Of a stretch of 64,000 nt of DNA, positions 28,695-38,767 are shown piece by piece (position 1 is the first letter of the stretch; every line of letters starts with the position of its first letter). The translations under genes were made by a program, and so were the position numbers. The notes below the pieces were generated by a model. It did no database searches. It had not been told where the DNA came from and saw only the letters and a list, made by a program, of their open reading frames with translations. Source of the DNA: Mesorhizobium sp. (lineage in GTDB: Bacteria > Pseudomonadota > Alphaproteobacteria > Rhizobiales > Rhizobiaceae); contig NZ_JAFKID010000004.1 in NCBI RefSeq assembly GCF_017306545.1, forward strand, positions 124,001-188,000, given 5' to 3'.

Positions 28695-29813
28695 TTACAC
28701 TCGCATCGGCATCAGCACGTAGAGCGTGTTCTCGTCGCTGATGTCCTGGATGAGTGTCGGCGAGCCGGCGTCGGCCAGCATGAAGCGGGCCTCGCTGCCC
28801 GAAAGCTGGCCGGCGACGTCGAGCAGGTAGCGGGCGTTGAAGCCGATCTCCAGCGGATCGGACGAATAGTCGGCCGCCAGTTCCTCGGTCGCGCTGCCCG
28901 AATCGGGATTGTTGACCGTCAGCGTCAACTGCCCGTCGGCAATCGCCAGCTTCACCGCCCGGCCGCGTTCGGAGGAAATGGTGGAAACGCGGTCGACGGC
29001 GGCGGCGAAGGTCTGCCGGTCGATGGTGAGCTTCTTGTCGTTGCCGGTCGGGATGACGCGCTGGTAGTCGGGGAAGGTGCCGTCGATCAGCTTCGAGGTC
29101 AGCACCACCGAGCCGATGGTGAAGCGGATCTTGGTGTCGGAAAGCTCGACCGTGACGGCGACGTCGGGATCGTCCACCAGCTTCTGCAATTCGCTGACCG
29201 TCTTGCGCGGGATGATGATGCCCGGCATGCCCTCGGAGCCTGCCGGCGCGTCCATTTCGGCGCGCGCCAGGCGGTGGCCGTCGGTCGCCACCGAGCGCAG
29301 CTTCAATTTGCCGCCCACCTCGATCGCGTGCAGGTAGATGCCGTTGAGATAGTAGCGCGTCTCCTCGGTGGAGATGGCGAACTGCGTCCTGTCGATCAGC
29401 GCTTTCAGCGCCGTCGCGTCGAGCCGGAAGATATGCGGGAAGGAGCCGGCCGAAAGTTCCGGGAAATCCGATTGCGGCAGGCATTGCAGGCGGAAGGACG
29501 AGCGGCCCGAAATGACCGACATGGCGTTGCCGTCCTCGTCGGTTTTCAGCATCACCTCGGCGCCCTCGGAAAGCTTGCGCACGATGTCGTAGAGCAGGTG
29601 CGCCGGCACGGTGGTGGCGCCGCCCTGCTCGACCTTGGCCGGCGTCGCCTCGTTGATCTCGAGGTCGAGATCGGTCGCCTTCATCTCCAGCGAGCCGCCT
29701 TCCGTCACCAGAAGCACGTTGGACAGAATGGGGATCGTGTTGCGCCGTTCGACCACGCGGTGAACGTGATTGAGGGACTTGAGCAGGTTCGACCGTTCCA
29801 GGATCACGCGCAT
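28695..29813 (-). CDS. dnaN: DNA polymerase III beta subunit (sliding clamp)
   Basis: A 372-residue clamp. The opening MRVILERSNLLKSLNHVHRVVERRNTIPIL (MRVILERSNLL, then VVERRNTIPILSN) and the clamp end YVLMPMRV are diagnostic, and the length fits three repeated clamp folds. It lies downstream of dnaA with a 187-bp gap that carries a perfect DnaA box. Confidence 0.97.
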   Translation of the reverse strand: MRVILERSNLLKSLNHVHRVVERRNTIPILSNVLLVTEGGSLEMKATDLDLEINEATPAKVEQGGATTVPAHLLYDIVRKLSEGAEVMLKTDEDGNAMSVISGRSSFRLQCLPQSDFPELSAGSFPHIFRLDATALKALIDRTQFAISTEETRYYLNGIYLHAIEVGGKLKLRSVATDGHRLARAEMDAPAGSEGMPGIIIPRKTVSELQKLVDDPDVAVTVELSDTKIRFTIGSVVLTSKLIDGTFPDYQRVIPTGNDKKLTIDRQTFAAAVDRVSTISSERGRAVKLAIADGQLTLTVNNPDSGSATEELAADYSSDPLEIGFNARYLLDVAGQLSGSEARFMLADAGSPTLIQDISDENTLYVLMPMRV

Positions 29814-29963
29814 GACGAAAAGGCTCGCTCCGACTGGCAAAGCGGGTCTCCGGTATGCGGACCCGCACCTTGCTCCAAACTCGTTTGGAATCCGGTCAAA
29901 CTGACAGGAAAACCCCTTGAAAAGCAAGCCCGCGAGGCGGGCTTGACGTCGCATCGCGGGCCT

Positions 29964-29972
29964 TGTGGATAA
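29964..29972 (-). promoter_or_regulatory. Consensus DnaA box between dnaA and dnaN
   Basis: TGTGGATAA, the exact reverse complement of TTATCCACA, lies just after the dnaA stop in the dnaA-dnaN gap. A DnaA box here fits autoregulation of dnaN or DnaA titration. Confidence 0.6.
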
Positions 29973-30000
29973 ATCTTTGGATGAGCCGGTTCGGCTGTCG

Positions 30001-31542
30001 TCAGGCCTGGTCGTTGATCAGCCGCCTGAGCAGTTCCAGTTCCTGCGCCAGCGTGTTGTCGGCGCCCGACAGGTCCTCGATCTTGCGCACGGCGTGCAGC
30101 ACCGTGGTGTGGTCGCGACCGCCGAAGCGCCGGCCGATCTCCGGCAGCGAGCGCGGCGTCATCACCTTGGACAGGTACATCGCCACCTGCCGCGGCTTGA
30201 CGATGGTGCGCGTGCGCCGGTTGGACAAGAGTTCCGTCTTCGATACGTTGTAGTGACGCGCCACGATGCGCTGGATGTCCTCGATGCGCACCCGCTTCGG
30301 CTCGCCCGAGCGGTAGATGTGGCCGAGGATCTCGTCGATGCGCTCGACGGTGATCTGCTCGAAGGACTGCCTGAACAGCAACTGGTTGAAGGCGCCCTCC
30401 AGTTCGCGGCCCGAGCCGGTCACGGTGCGCGCGACATGGGCGATGATGTCTTCCGAGATGGCGAGCGAAGGGTCTTCGGCCTGCGCCGTGGCCAGCCGCT
30501 GCTTGAGCATGGAAAGCCGCATGGCATAGTCGGGCGCTGCCATTTCGAGCGCCACGCCGCCGTTGAGGCGCGAGCGCACGCGCGGCTCCAGCGATTCCAG
30601 TTCCGCCGGCGGCCGGTCGGCCGCCACCACCACCTGCTTGGCGCTGTCGAGCAGCATGTTGATGAGGTGGCAGAACTCGTGCTGGATCGACTTGCCTTGC
30701 AGGAACTGCATGTCGTCGATGATCAAAAGGTCGATGTCGCGCAGCCGCTCCTTCAACGTCAGCGCGTCGTTGTCGCGTATGGCGGTGGCGAAACGCCACA
30801 TGAAATATTCGGCGGTCAGGTAGACGACGCGCGATTTCGGGTCGTGCTTCAGCGCTTCGGCGGCGATCGCCTGCAAAAGATGCGTCTTGCCGAGGCCGAC
30901 GGTGGCATGCAGGAACAGCGGATTGAAGCGCACCGCGCTGGAGGCGGATTCCGCCACCGCCCGCGCCGCCGCGAAGGCCACCCGGTTGGACGGCCCCTCG
31001 ACGAAGGAGGCGAAGGTGTAGCGCGGGTCGAGCGGCGAGCCGAGCACGCTCTGGCGGGCCTCGCCCTCGATGCCGCCCAGGGCGGCGGGGCTGCGCGGCA
31101 TGGGCGCGCGCTCCGCCTTGCCCGACAGCGTGCCGGAGGAAAGCGCCGTCTGCGTCTGGCGGACGGCCTTGCGAGCCGGCGCGACATCCGTGTCGGGGGT
31201 GCGGGGCTGGCGCATGGCGGTGCGCACGATCACCTCCACCTTGAGGATATCGGCCTCCTCCTGCTTCCACAGCTCGGTGATGAGATCGAGATAGTGGCCG
31301 TTGATCCAGGAGCGCAGGAAGGCGGTCGGCACCGACAGGCGCACGATCCCCTTCGACGCTTCGGCAAGCTTCATGCGGCCGAACCAGCTCGAATAGACCT
31401 CGCTGCCGAGCTTGGCCTTCAACTGGGCCTTGATGCGCTCGAACTTCTGGTCCGCCTCGCCGCTGCTCATATCGTTCCCCGCGCTCTGTCTTTCCGCATA
31501 AGGACGATTGCCGTCCGTCTCCCTCTCGATGCCGCTCTGCAT
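30001..31542 (-). CDS. dnaA: Chromosomal replication initiator DnaA
   Basis: A 513-residue DnaA. Domain I (about 25-110, [21 protein letters not shown]), a variable linker, and the AAA+ domain with Walker [12 protein letters not shown] and Walker [11 protein letters not shown] follow in order. Domain IV carries [20 protein letters not shown] (20 residues quoted) and the DNA-binding signature [11 protein letters not shown] near the C-terminus. The ATG has AAGGACAGG upstream. Alternative start at residue 25 (MSSGEADQ) is possible. Gene order rpsT-dnaA-dnaN-recF supports the call. Confidence 0.97.
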   Translation of the reverse strand: MQSGIERETDGNRPYAERQSAGNDMSSGEADQKFERIKAQLKAKLGSEVYSSWFGRMKLAEASKGIVRLSVPTAFLRSWINGHYLDLITELWKQEEADILKVEVIVRTAMRQPRTPDTDVAPARKAVRQTQTALSSGTLSGKAERAPMPRSPAALGGIEGEARQSVLGSPLDPRYTFASFVEGPSNRVAFAAARAVAESASSAVRFNPLFLHATVGLGKTHLLQAIAAEALKHDPKSRVVYLTAEYFMWRFATAIRDNDALTLKERLRDIDLLIIDDMQFLQGKSIQHEFCHLINMLLDSAKQVVVAADRPPAELESLEPRVRSRLNGGVALEMAAPDYAMRLSMLKQRLATAQAEDPSLAISEDIIAHVARTVTGSGRELEGAFNQLLFRQSFEQITVERIDEILGHIYRSGEPKRVRIEDIQRIVARHYNVSKTELLSNRRTRTIVKPRQVAMYLSKVMTPRSLPEIGRRFGGRDHTTVLHAVRKIEDLSGADNTLAQELELLRRLINDQA

Positions 31543-32294
31543 TTTATGTCCCTGTCCTTCGTACCTCGTTGCGCCGGGGATGCGCCTCCTGCATCTTGGC
31601 CCCGGCGGTGATTGTCCGGACGCATGAGCCGCCGCCGACCTCTGCGCCGTATGGATAGGAAGCCGTTGCCGGTTCCAAACCAGAGGAGGGACCGACAGGC
31701 AAAGCGAAGCCATCCGGCTAAAGCCGGTGCGCCTGCGACTGCCATGCACAATGACTCAGTCCCCTACGCATCGAGAGGGCAAACCACGCCCGTTCGCGGA
31801 GACGATCCGCGTTGTGGACGCTGCCGATTTCAGCTAGGTCGAGGGCCTTGGGGCCCGTCCCTCTCGATGGGCAGACACTACAGAAATCGCTGTGGAAAGG
31901 GCAAGGGCGCCTCTAACGGATTTTTAACGAATCTGGTTAGGGCGAGCGCCTGCTTCGGGGACAGCGAAGGTGCTTCACGACGTAAAGCGCTTGTGATTCA
32001 AACCCTTTTCCCGCGCATGTGAAAACGATAGCTGGCGCGAAATATTTTTTAATATTTCGCTTGACACCCGCTGGCTTCGCGGTGCCCTGGGCATAGTGTG
32101 GACAGCTTGTGGATGACCTTCCACAAGTTATTGTATTCAAAGGAAAATATGTGTCCGGCGTCGGGGCGGCCGGAGGCTTTTGTGAGATCGCTAATGTAGC
32201 TTTTCCGGTGGCCGCGCCGGCAAACCAAACCGTCCGTTCCGGCCTGCCGCGACGGCAGGTCGAGAGCGCGGATTTTCAAGTCCTTGCCGACAAA
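31543..32294. promoter_or_regulatory. dnaA-rpsT intergenic region with palindrome and DnaA-like boxes
   Basis: About 750 bp with no accepted gene. It holds TGTGGA cores at 31813, 31891, 32097, 32108 and, in reverse orientation, 32117-32125. The last three are packed into 29 bp. A perfect AT-rich palindrome lies just before them (32037-32060), and the stretch to 32150 is also AT-rich. This must contain the dnaA promoter and resembles a DnaA-controlled or unwinding region. Reading frames here are short or without ribosome-binding sites. Confidence 0.55.
32037..32060. repeat. Perfect AT-rich palindrome upstream of dnaA
   Basis: GCGAAATATT and AATATTTCGC form a perfect 10-bp inverted repeat separated by TTTT. 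A TTGACA (-35-like) follows immediately at 32061-32066, although no well-spaced -10 box was found. Confidence 0.75.
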
Positions 32295-32323
32295 CGAAAA
32301 AACCCGGCGCGATGCGCCGGGTT
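32295..32323 (-). terminator. Intrinsic terminator of rpsT
   Basis: Reading the reverse strand, a 10-bp perfect stem AACCCGGCGC/GCGCCGGGTT (32301-32310 and 32314-32323) with a 3-base loop is followed by TTTTTTCG. It ends 28 bp after the rpsT stop. Confidence 0.9.
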
Positions 32324-32351
32324 CATCGAACTCGGGTGCTGGAAGGGTCGG

Positions 32352-32618
32352 TCAGGCCGACAGGGCCTTGACGCGGCGGGTCAGCCTGGAAACCTTGCGC
32401 GAGGCGGTGTTGACATGCAGCACGCCCTTGCCGGCGGCGCGCATCAATTCCGGCTGTGCGGCGCTGAGCGCGGCTTCGGCCGCGGTCTTGTCGCCGGCGG
32501 CCAGCGCTTCCTCGACCTTGCGCACATAATTGCGGACGCGCGAGCGACGGTTCTTGTTGATTGCCGCGCGGCGGGCGATCTTGCGCGTTGCCTTCTTGGC
32601 CGAGGAGGTGTTGGCCAT
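32352..32618 (-). CDS. rpsT: 30S ribosomal protein S20
   Basis: An 88-residue S20, which binds 16S rRNA early in assembly. The basic opening [20 protein letters not shown] and the C-terminal [13 protein letters not shown] are typical. It is transcribed towards dnaA but separated by a strong terminator. Confidence 0.97.
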   Translation of the reverse strand: MANTSSAKKATRKIARRAAINKNRRSRVRNYVRKVEEALAAGDKTAAEAALSAAQPELMRAAGKGVLHVNTASRKVSRLTRRVKALSA

Positions 32619-32775
32619 GGTGCCTCTCTTCTGATCTCAACGGGTCGGCGCCACGGCAAGCCGGAGGGCGCAAAAAACAAACGGGCAGCCACGCGGCCGC
32701 CTCGGTTGGTGCGGCTTATAGTTCAGCTTTCCCGGTGCGTCAACGGAGAAGGTATAGCAATTTGCTATATGTCGC

Positions 32776-33549
32776 TCACCGGTTCCTGAACGCCGGCTTG
32801 CGCTTCTCGGCGAAGGCGGCCATGCCTTCCTTCTGGTCGTCCAGCGCGAACATGGAGTGGAAGACGCGCCGCTCGAATCGCAGGCCCTCGGCCAGCGTCA
32901 GGTCGTAGGAGCGGTTGACGGCTTCCTTGGCCATGATGACGGCGGGCAGCGAGAAGTCGGCGATCTTCTGGGCCGCCTTCACGGCTTCCTCGACCAGATC
33001 GGCCGCCGGCACCACCCGCGACACCAGCCCGGACCGCTCGGCCTCGGCCGCGTCCATCATGCGGCCGGTCAGCACCATGTCCATCGCCTTCGACTTGCCG
33101 ACGAATCGCGTCAGCCGCTGCGAACCGCCCATGCCGGGCATGACGCCGAGCGTGATTTCCGGCTGGCCGAATTTCGCGCTGTCGGCGGCGATGATGAAGT
33201 CGCACATCATGGCAAGCTCGCAGCCGCCGCCCAGCGCATAGCCGGCCACCGCCGCGATGACCGGCTTGCGCGTGCGGGTAAACTCCTCCCAGCCGACGAA
33301 GAAGTCCTCCAGATAGGCCTCGACATAGGTCTTGGCCTGCATCTCCTTGATGTCGGCGCCGGCGGCGAAGGCTTTTTCGGAGCCGGTGACGACCATGGCG
33401 CCGATGCTGGGGTCGGCATCGAAGGCTTTCGCCGCCGCCACCAGATCGGCCAGCACCTGCGAATTCAGCGCATTGAGCGCCTTGGGGCGGTTCAGCGTAA
33501 TCAGCCCCACCTTGCCGCGGGTTTCGGCGATGATCGTTTCATAGGCCAT
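32776..33549 (-). CDS. Enoyl-CoA hydratase/isomerase family protein
   Basis: A 257-residue crotonase-fold enzyme, likely the short-chain enoyl-CoA hydratase of beta-oxidation. The oxyanion-hole strands [15 protein letters not shown] and [16 protein letters not shown] and both catalytic glutamates (GGGCEL and QPEITLG) are present. CGGAGGAA precedes the ATG. It stands alone between mutM and rpsT, where rhizobial genomes commonly have it; substrate chain length is not predictable. Confidence 0.9.
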   Translation of the reverse strand: MAYETIIAETRGKVGLITLNRPKALNALNSQVLADLVAAAKAFDADPSIGAMVVTGSEKAFAAGADIKEMQAKTYVEAYLEDFFVGWEEFTRTRKPVIAAVAGYALGGGCELAMMCDFIIAADSAKFGQPEITLGVMPGMGGSQRLTRFVGKSKAMDMVLTGRMMDAAEAERSGLVSRVVPAADLVEEAVKAAQKIADFSLPAVIMAKEAVNRSYDLTLAEGLRFERRVFHSMFALDDQKEGMAAFAEKRKPAFRNR

Positions 33550-33584
33550 GGGTTCCTCCGTTCGCCGGCGTGCCGGACGCGATG

Positions 33585-34475
33585 CTACTTCTGACAGGTG
33601 GGACAATAAAAGGTCGAGCGGCCGCTTTGCACGATGCGCCGCACCGTGCCGCTGCAACCGGGCGTCGGGCAGGGTATGCCCTCGCGGTCGTAGACGGCGA
33701 AGCTGTGCTGGAAATAGCCGAGCGACCCGTCCGCCTGCCGATGGTCGCGCAAGGAGGAACCGCCGGCGGCGATGGCGTCGGCGATGACGGCGCGGATCGC
33801 GTCAGCAAGCTTTTCGGCTTGTGCCCGTGCCTTCGGGCTCGCCTTGCCGAGCGTGCCGGCGAGCCGCAGCGGCGACAGGCCCGCCCGCCACAGCGCTTCC
33901 GACACATAGATGTTGCCGAGCCCGGCGATCAGGCTCTGGTCGAGAAGCGCCGCCTTCAGCGGCGCTTTCTTGTCTCTGAGGAGGCCGGCCAGCAACGGTC
34001 CGTCAAGGGCGTTGCCGGTTGGTTCGACGCCGAGCCCGGCGAGCATGGCGTGTTCGTTCGGCGGTCCTTCGGCGAACAACATGAAGCCGAAGCGGCGCGG
34101 ATCGTTATAGACGACGCGCGCCGGCTGGCCTTCGCTCGTCGAAAGGTGAAAAACGACGTGGTCGTGCGCCGCGTTCTTCGAGCGCTCGTGGTGGAAATCG
34201 CCCGGCGTTTCGCCCGCGCCGTCCCGTTCGATGCGGAAGGAACCGGACATGCCGAGATGGCAGATCAGCGCCGGGCCGCCGTCGATATGCATCACGAGAT
34301 ATTTCGCCCGCCGCCCGAGCGCGGCGATGCGCCGGCCTTCCAGCCGCGCGGCGAAAGGCGAGGGAAACGGAAAGCGCAGGTCCGGCCGCCGCGCCTCGAC
34401 CCTTTCGATGCGCGCCCCTTCCATCACCGGCTGCAAGCCGCGCCTGACCGTCTCGACCTCGGGGAGTTCAGGCAT
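33585..34475 (-). CDS. mutM: Formamidopyrimidine-DNA glycosylase MutM (Fpg)
   Basis: A 296-residue base-excision repair enzyme that removes 8-oxoguanine. The N-terminus [14 protein letters not shown] provides the catalytic Pro (residue 2) and Glu; a helix-two-turn-helix lies around [19 protein letters not shown]. The C-terminal zinc finger has Cys pairs CPTPGC and CPTC. Its start overlaps the end of deoB by 8 bp, so the two are probably coupled. Confidence 0.96.
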   Translation of the reverse strand: MPELPEVETVRRGLQPVMEGARIERVEARRPDLRFPFPSPFAARLEGRRIAALGRRAKYLVMHIDGGPALICHLGMSGSFRIERDGAGETPGDFHHERSKNAAHDHVVFHLSTSEGQPARVVYNDPRRFGFMLFAEGPPNEHAMLAGLGVEPTGNALDGPLLAGLLRDKKAPLKAALLDQSLIAGLGNIYVSEALWRAGLSPLRLAGTLGKASPKARAQAEKLADAIRAVIADAIAAGGSSLRDHRQADGSLGYFQHSFAVYDREGIPCPTPGCSGTVRRIVQSGRSTFYCPTCQK

Positions 34476-35706
34476 GGCCGCCGAGCTGCGCGAGGAAGGA
34501 GGCGCCGTGCTGGCCGGGCGCGATGCCGAGGTGCTCGGCCACGGTCGCGCCGATGTCGGAGAAGGTCGGCCTAAGCCCGACGCCGCCCCCCGCCAGTCCC
34601 GGCGCCAGCCCGGCGATCGGGATGCGCTCGCGCGTGTGGTCGGTGCCGCGCCAGGTCGGGTCGTTGCCGTGGTCGGCGGTGAGCAGGAAAAGGTCGCCCG
34701 CCTTCAGTTTGGCCAGCGCCTCCGGCACCCGCCGGTCGAAGGCTTCGAGCGCCGCCGCATAGCCCGGCACGTCGCGGCGATGGCCGAACTCGGTGTCGAA
34801 ATCGACGAAGTTGGCGAAGACGAAGTCGCCGTCTTTCGCGTCGTCCAGGGCGCCGAGCGCGGCGTCGAACATCGCCATGTTGCCGGCGCCCTTGCGCACG
34901 TCCGAAACGCCGCGATGGGCGAAGATGTCGCCGATCTTGCCGATGGCGATCACCCGGCCGCCATGGTCGAGAACGCGGTCGAGCAGCGTCGGCTGCGGCG
35001 GCGGCACGGCATAGTCCTTGCGATTCGGCGTACGCTTGAAGGTGTCGCGGCTCTCGCCGAGGAAGGGCCGGGCGATGACGCGCCCGACATGCAGCGGGTC
35101 GCACAGGCGCCGCACCACCTTGCAGAAGTCGTAGAGCCGTTGCAGGCCGAAATGCTCCTCGTGTGCGGCGATCTGCAACACCGAATCGATGGACGTGTAG
35201 CAGATCGGCTTGCCGGTCCGGATATGCTCCTCGCCGAAATCCTCGATGACGGTGGTGCCCGGCGCATGCCGGTTGGCGAGGATGCCCGGCACTTGGCCCT
35301 CGCGGATCATCGCCTCGGTCAGCGCGGCCGGAAAGGCCGGAACCGTGTCGGGAAAATAGCCCCAGTCGAAGCGCGCCGGCAGGCCGGCGATCTCCCAGTG
35401 GCCGGAGGGCGTGTCCTTGCCGGCGGAGATTTCCTGCGCCGCGCCGTGAAAGGACGAGGGGAGCAGGGCCGCGCCGTTGCCGAAAGCGAGCCCGGTCGCG
35501 ATTCGCGCCGCTTCGCCGAGCCCGAGCGAAAGCATATTGGGCAGCATCAGCGGTCCCTGGCGCAGCCCGTCCCGGTCGCCCTTGCCGGTCGCGCAAGCTT
35601 CGGCGATGTGGCCGAGCGTATCGGCGCCGGCGTCACCGTATTTGTCGGCGTCGGCAGCGCCGCCGATGCCGAAGGAATCGAGAACGAAAACGAATGCGCG
35701 CGCCAT
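34468..35706 (-). CDS. deoB: Phosphopentomutase DeoB
   Basis: A 412-residue phosphopentomutase interconverting (deoxy)ribose 1- and 5-phosphates in nucleoside salvage. It belongs to the alkaline-phosphatase superfamily: metal-binding segments [34 protein letters not shown] and [18 protein letters not shown] are intact. The catalytic Thr lies in the DTPSGHWE region. The start [13 protein letters not shown] is unambiguous by homology. Confidence 0.95.
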   Translation of the reverse strand: MARAFVFVLDSFGIGGAADADKYGDAGADTLGHIAEACATGKGDRDGLRQGPLMLPNMLSLGLGEAARIATGLAFGNGAALLPSSFHGAAQEISAGKDTPSGHWEIAGLPARFDWGYFPDTVPAFPAALTEAMIREGQVPGILANRHAPGTTVIEDFGEEHIRTGKPICYTSIDSVLQIAAHEEHFGLQRLYDFCKVVRRLCDPLHVGRVIARPFLGESRDTFKRTPNRKDYAVPPPQPTLLDRVLDHGGRVIAIGKIGDIFAHRGVSDVRKGAGNMAMFDAALGALDDAKDGDFVFANFVDFDTEFGHRRDVPGYAAALEAFDRRVPEALAKLKAGDLFLLTADHGNDPTWRGTDHTRERIPIAGLAPGLAGGGVGLRPTFSDIGATVAEHLGIAPGQHGASFLAQLGGHA

Positions 35707-35827
35707 CGGCCATCCATCGTGATTGTCGTCCAGACATAGGAGCCGGCGCGCGCCTTGGCAATTCGGAAACCAAACGGCAACCGCTTGGCCCGATAATCGG
35801 GCCGGAACGGCGGGATCGGCGGGTTCG

Positions 35828-36796
35828 ATGGCAGGGATCAGGGCGCATAGAGGTGCGGCGGCGGGGCTTGCCGCGTTGGCCCTGCTTGCCTGCCGGCCTG
35901 CCTGGGCAGGCTGGCGCGAGGAGATCGGCACCTTCCGCATCGGTATGGTGGCCGAGCCCGGCGCCGGCAATGCCGTTCCCGGTCTTGCGCTGCTGACGGA
36001 CGCCTATTCGGCCGCGCTCGGCGTGCCGGTCAAGGTTTTCGTGGCGCGCGACTACGCCACCTTGATCCAGGCGCAGATCGACCGTCGTGTCGATTACGCC
36101 GTCTATTCGGCCACCGCCTACGCGCTGGCCTCGGTCCGTTGCGGCTGTGTCGAGCCGCTGGTGGCGCCGACCGACGCCGACGGAGCCGTCGGTGTCCGGT
36201 CGGTTCTCGTCACCCGCGACGCCAAGGTGACGAAGCCGGCCGACATGGCGACGCGCCGCATCGCGCTCGGCGCGCCGGACAGCGTCACCGCGACCCTGAT
36301 GCCGCTGGCCGACCTCGCCGCCGCCGGCGTCACCGACGTGGCGGGCCAGCCGCTGCTCCGTCATGCCGCTTCGGCCTCGGCGGCGGAGGCGATGCTTGCC
36401 GACGGCACCGTCGATGCCGTTTTCGGCTGGCAGCGGGCGCGCGAGGCGGGCGCGCAGGGGACACCGCCTCGCGGCGGCACGCTGACGCGGCTCGAGGCGG
36501 CGGGTATTCCCGCTTCGGCGTTGCAGGTGGTGTGGTCGTCGGGAGTGCTGCGCTATGGCCCGCATGCCGTGCTGAGCAGTCTGGATAAGGAAGCCAAGCG
36601 CCGCCTGGTCGACTTCCTGACCGGGTTGAAGGCCCGTGCGCCGCAGGTCTACGGCCTGCTCGAGCGCGACCATATGGGCGGTTTCGTCGCCGTCAAGGCG
36701 TCCGACTACGAGACGGCGGCCGCGCTCGTGCGTGCCGCAGCGCTTGAGCCGCCGCCGGCCGTCACGGACAGGGCGAGGCCAAGGTCGAATAGGTGA
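35828..36796 (+). CDS. Orphan PhnD-like periplasmic binding protein
   Basis: A 322-residue exported protein with a signal peptide (cleavage probably after AWA, about residue 27). The mature part resembles phosphate/phosphite/phosphonate-binding proteins: RIGMVAEPG early and [13 protein letters not shown] in the middle. No permease or ATPase gene accompanies it, so it may deliver ligand to a distant transporter or act as a sensor. Divergent from deoB. Its 3' end overlaps the convergent TadG-like gene by 35 bp. Confidence 0.78.
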   Translation: MAGIRAHRGAAAGLAALALLACRPAWAGWREEIGTFRIGMVAEPGAGNAVPGLALLTDAYSAALGVPVKVFVARDYATLIQAQIDRRVDYAVYSATAYALASVRCGCVEPLVAPTDADGAVGVRSVLVTRDAKVTKPADMATRRIALGAPDSVTATLMPLADLAAAGVTDVAGQPLLRHAASASAAEAMLADGTVDAVFGWQRAREAGAQGTPPRGGTLTRLEAAGIPASALQVVWSSGVLRYGPHAVLSSLDKEAKRRLVDFLTGLKARAPQVYGLLERDHMGGFVAVKASDYETAAALVRAAALEPPPAVTDRARPRSNR

Positions 36797-37400
36797 CCGT
36801 CGTGGTCAGCCGCGGGCTGAAATAGAAGGTCGCGCCCATCGTGATGTTGTCGAAGGCCGAAGTGAGGCCGAGAGTCTTCTCGTCGCCCGCCGCCCAGGCG
36901 ATGACCGGCCGGTAGGGAAGGCTGCTTTGCACCCGTATCAGGAAGGCGCCGCCGGTCTTGATCGCGGAGGGCATCGTCGTCGTGTCGCCCGCTTTCTCGG
37001 GGCCGGCTCCATACTGGCCGCCCGATACCTGGTAAGACCAGGCCACCGTCGCTATGGGCGGCGTGTCGGTCGTGATCTGAATGCCGGTGACGATGACCTT
37101 GGGACTGGAGCGGTTGTAGGGCAGCAGCGTCGTGTTGGCCGCCTGAAGGATAGCCGGGAGCGAGCAACTGTCGACCGCCGATTGCTGCGCGATCAGGTCG
37201 CCGATCATGGAACTCATGCGGTTGACCTTCTTGCTCGTCTCGATCGCCTGCGACGCTTCCATGGTGAGGAAGTAGAGGATCAACAGGATGGGGGCTATGA
37301 AGGCGAACTCGATCGCCGCCACGCCGCGCCTGTCGCGCAGGAGCCGCGCCGCCTTGCCCAGCAGGTCCTTCATCGTTGCATGCGCCCCCGCGCCAGACAT
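36762..37400 (-). CDS. TadG/TadE-like pseudopilin-type membrane protein
   Basis: A 212-residue protein with the TadE-type opening: RDRRGVAAIEFAFIAPILL (about residues 24-42) followed by one transmembrane helix and an extracytoplasmic domain. Proteins of this kind are minor structural or assembly parts of the Tad pilus. The start is uncertain: ATG at 37400 has a weak AACGGGG upstream, ATG at 37373 none. It follows the next TadE-like gene by 23 bp and overlaps the convergent binding-protein gene at its end. Confidence 0.8.
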   Translation of the reverse strand: MSGAGAHATMKDLLGKAARLLRDRRGVAAIEFAFIAPILLILYFLTMEASQAIETSKKVNRMSSMIGDLIAQQSAVDSCSLPAILQAANTTLLPYNRSSPKVIVTGIQITTDTPPIATVAWSYQVSGGQYGAGPEKAGDTTTMPSAIKTGGAFLIRVQSSLPYRPVIAWAAGDEKTLGLTSAFDNITMGATFYFSPRLTTTVTYSTLASPCP

Positions 37401-37423
37401 CGCCGTCGCCCCGTTGCCTTGTC

Positions 37424-38002
37424 TCAGAAAGGCTCGTTCTGCCAGATCGCCATGGCGAAATGCAGCGTCGTGCCGTCGCTCATGTTGGACATCGCCTTGG
37501 CCATAAAGTCCGTCATCACCGGCCACTTGTAGAAAACGCGCAGCACGTTCTTGCTCATGGAAGGGCCCACCTGGACGACGGTGTTGTCGTCTATGCCCGC
37601 GTTGGTGAGCACGATCCTGCTGCCGTCGATCCGGAAGCCCAACTGTGCGGCCTGCTGGAACGTGTTGACCATGCGCAGGTCCACCGACAGGCCCGGACAG
37701 TTCTGGGCGACGATGATCTGAAGCTCGTCGCAGATCATCTGCTTGATCTTGGTTTCGTTTGCGTCGGCGGTCAGCACCTGGCCGGTGCGCAACTGGCGGG
37801 CCACATTGTCGGTGGCGTTGGCCATCACCTCCTGCGCGGCGAAGGATACGCAGCTTTCCAGGATGGCGAACACCAGAAGCGCGAAAGGAAGCGCCAGCGC
37901 GGCGAATTCGATGACGGTGACGCCTTCGCGATCGCCGAGGAAGCGGGCGAAGAGACCGGCGCCGGAGGTCCGGCGTTTTTTCTTGTCGCGGTGGCTGTCC
38001 AT
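37424..38002 (-). CDS. TadE/TadG-like pilus assembly protein
   Basis: A 192-residue protein with a basic start, the DREGVTVIEFAALALPFALL signature (about residues 24-43; processing site plus single membrane helix) and a mainly beta extracytoplasmic domain containing two Cys residues (ICDEL and NCPGL), possibly a disulfide. Located with the Tad operon but on the opposite strand, in tandem with a second TadE/G-like gene. Confidence 0.82.
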   Translation of the reverse strand: MDSHRDKKKRRTSGAGLFARFLGDREGVTVIEFAALALPFALLVFAILESCVSFAAQEVMANATDNVARQLRTGQVLTADANETKIKQMICDELQIIVAQNCPGLSVDLRMVNTFQQAAQLGFRIDGSRIVLTNAGIDDNTVVQVGPSMSKNVLRVFYKWPVMTDFMAKAMSNMSDGTTLHFAMAIWQNEPF

Positions 38003-38133
38003 GTCCTGCGATCCCCAGGGCGGTATCGCATGGGATCGTAAACGAAACCTGTTGAAGTCCGGTTTGGACGGACTTTAAATTCGCTTGAGCGCGATTAACC
38101 CGCCGCTAACCTGTCCGCTGCCGGCGCTCCCGG

Positions 38134-38556
38134 TCAGTTGCCGGCGTTCATCTCGTGTTCCGAGGTCGTCTCGGCGGCGCTCTTGAAGGAACTCTCGCAA
38201 TAGGGCGTGCACGACATGGTCTGCACCTGCGAGCGGCGGTAGATGCGCACCGACGAGGCGTTCTGGCGCACGACCGTCACCTGCTCGTCGATGATGGGGC
38301 TGCCGTCCTTGTCCATGACGACGAGGTTGGTGACGCCGAACCCCTTGCCGGTCAGGACGATGGTGGAGGCGTCCTGCACCGACGCATCGGCGATCAGCGG
38401 GTTGCCGACGACAATGGTGTCGGCGGCGCGGGCGAGCTTGACGATCCTGGCCTGGTTCATCGTCACTTCGATGCCGCCGTCGGCCTGGGCGGGCAGGGCG
38501 AACCCGGCCGCGCAGAAGAGGGCGGCGCCAGCCAGGAGCGATCTCGACAGGGTCAT
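38134..38556 (-). CDS. Stand-alone CpaC N-terminal-like secreted protein
   Basis: A 140-residue exported protein (signal peptide about 1-26, ending AQA). The body resembles the N-terminal domain of CpaC/RcpA secretins: NQARIVKLARAADTIVVGNPLIADASV mirrors the CpaC segment DILVANPAVADAV. It lacks the secretin domain. The C-terminus has a CTPYC pair and an acidic, serine-rich tail. The TTG at 38562 is possible, but ATG at 38556 has CGGAG upstream. It may be an accessory of the pilus outer-membrane channel. Confidence 0.78.
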   Translation of the reverse strand: MTLSRSLLAGAALFCAAGFALPAQADGGIEVTMNQARIVKLARAADTIVVGNPLIADASVQDASTIVLTGKGFGVTNLVVMDKDGSPIIDEQVTVVRQNASSVRIYRRSQVQTMSCTPYCESSFKSAAETTSEHEMNAGN

Positions 38557-38767
38557 TTTCAATCTCCGTGGCGCGAAGCCTCACGAACGTGCTCAACGGA
38601 GCATGAACGAGATTGGTGAACCAACGGTTAAATGACCGCTTTCAGAGCGCCGCCGTTCCCCGGAATCGCGCAAATGCGGCCGTGCGGGCTCATCGATCCT
38701 TAACGGAATTCGCCTAGGGTGCTTCCCGGATGCGGCGCCCTGCCGCCGCGAGGCTTTGGTGACTTCG

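Noticed and set aside
31543-32294. Confident oriC call
   Set aside because: DnaA-like boxes are mostly imperfect and related genera place the origin elsewhere; reported only as a finding.
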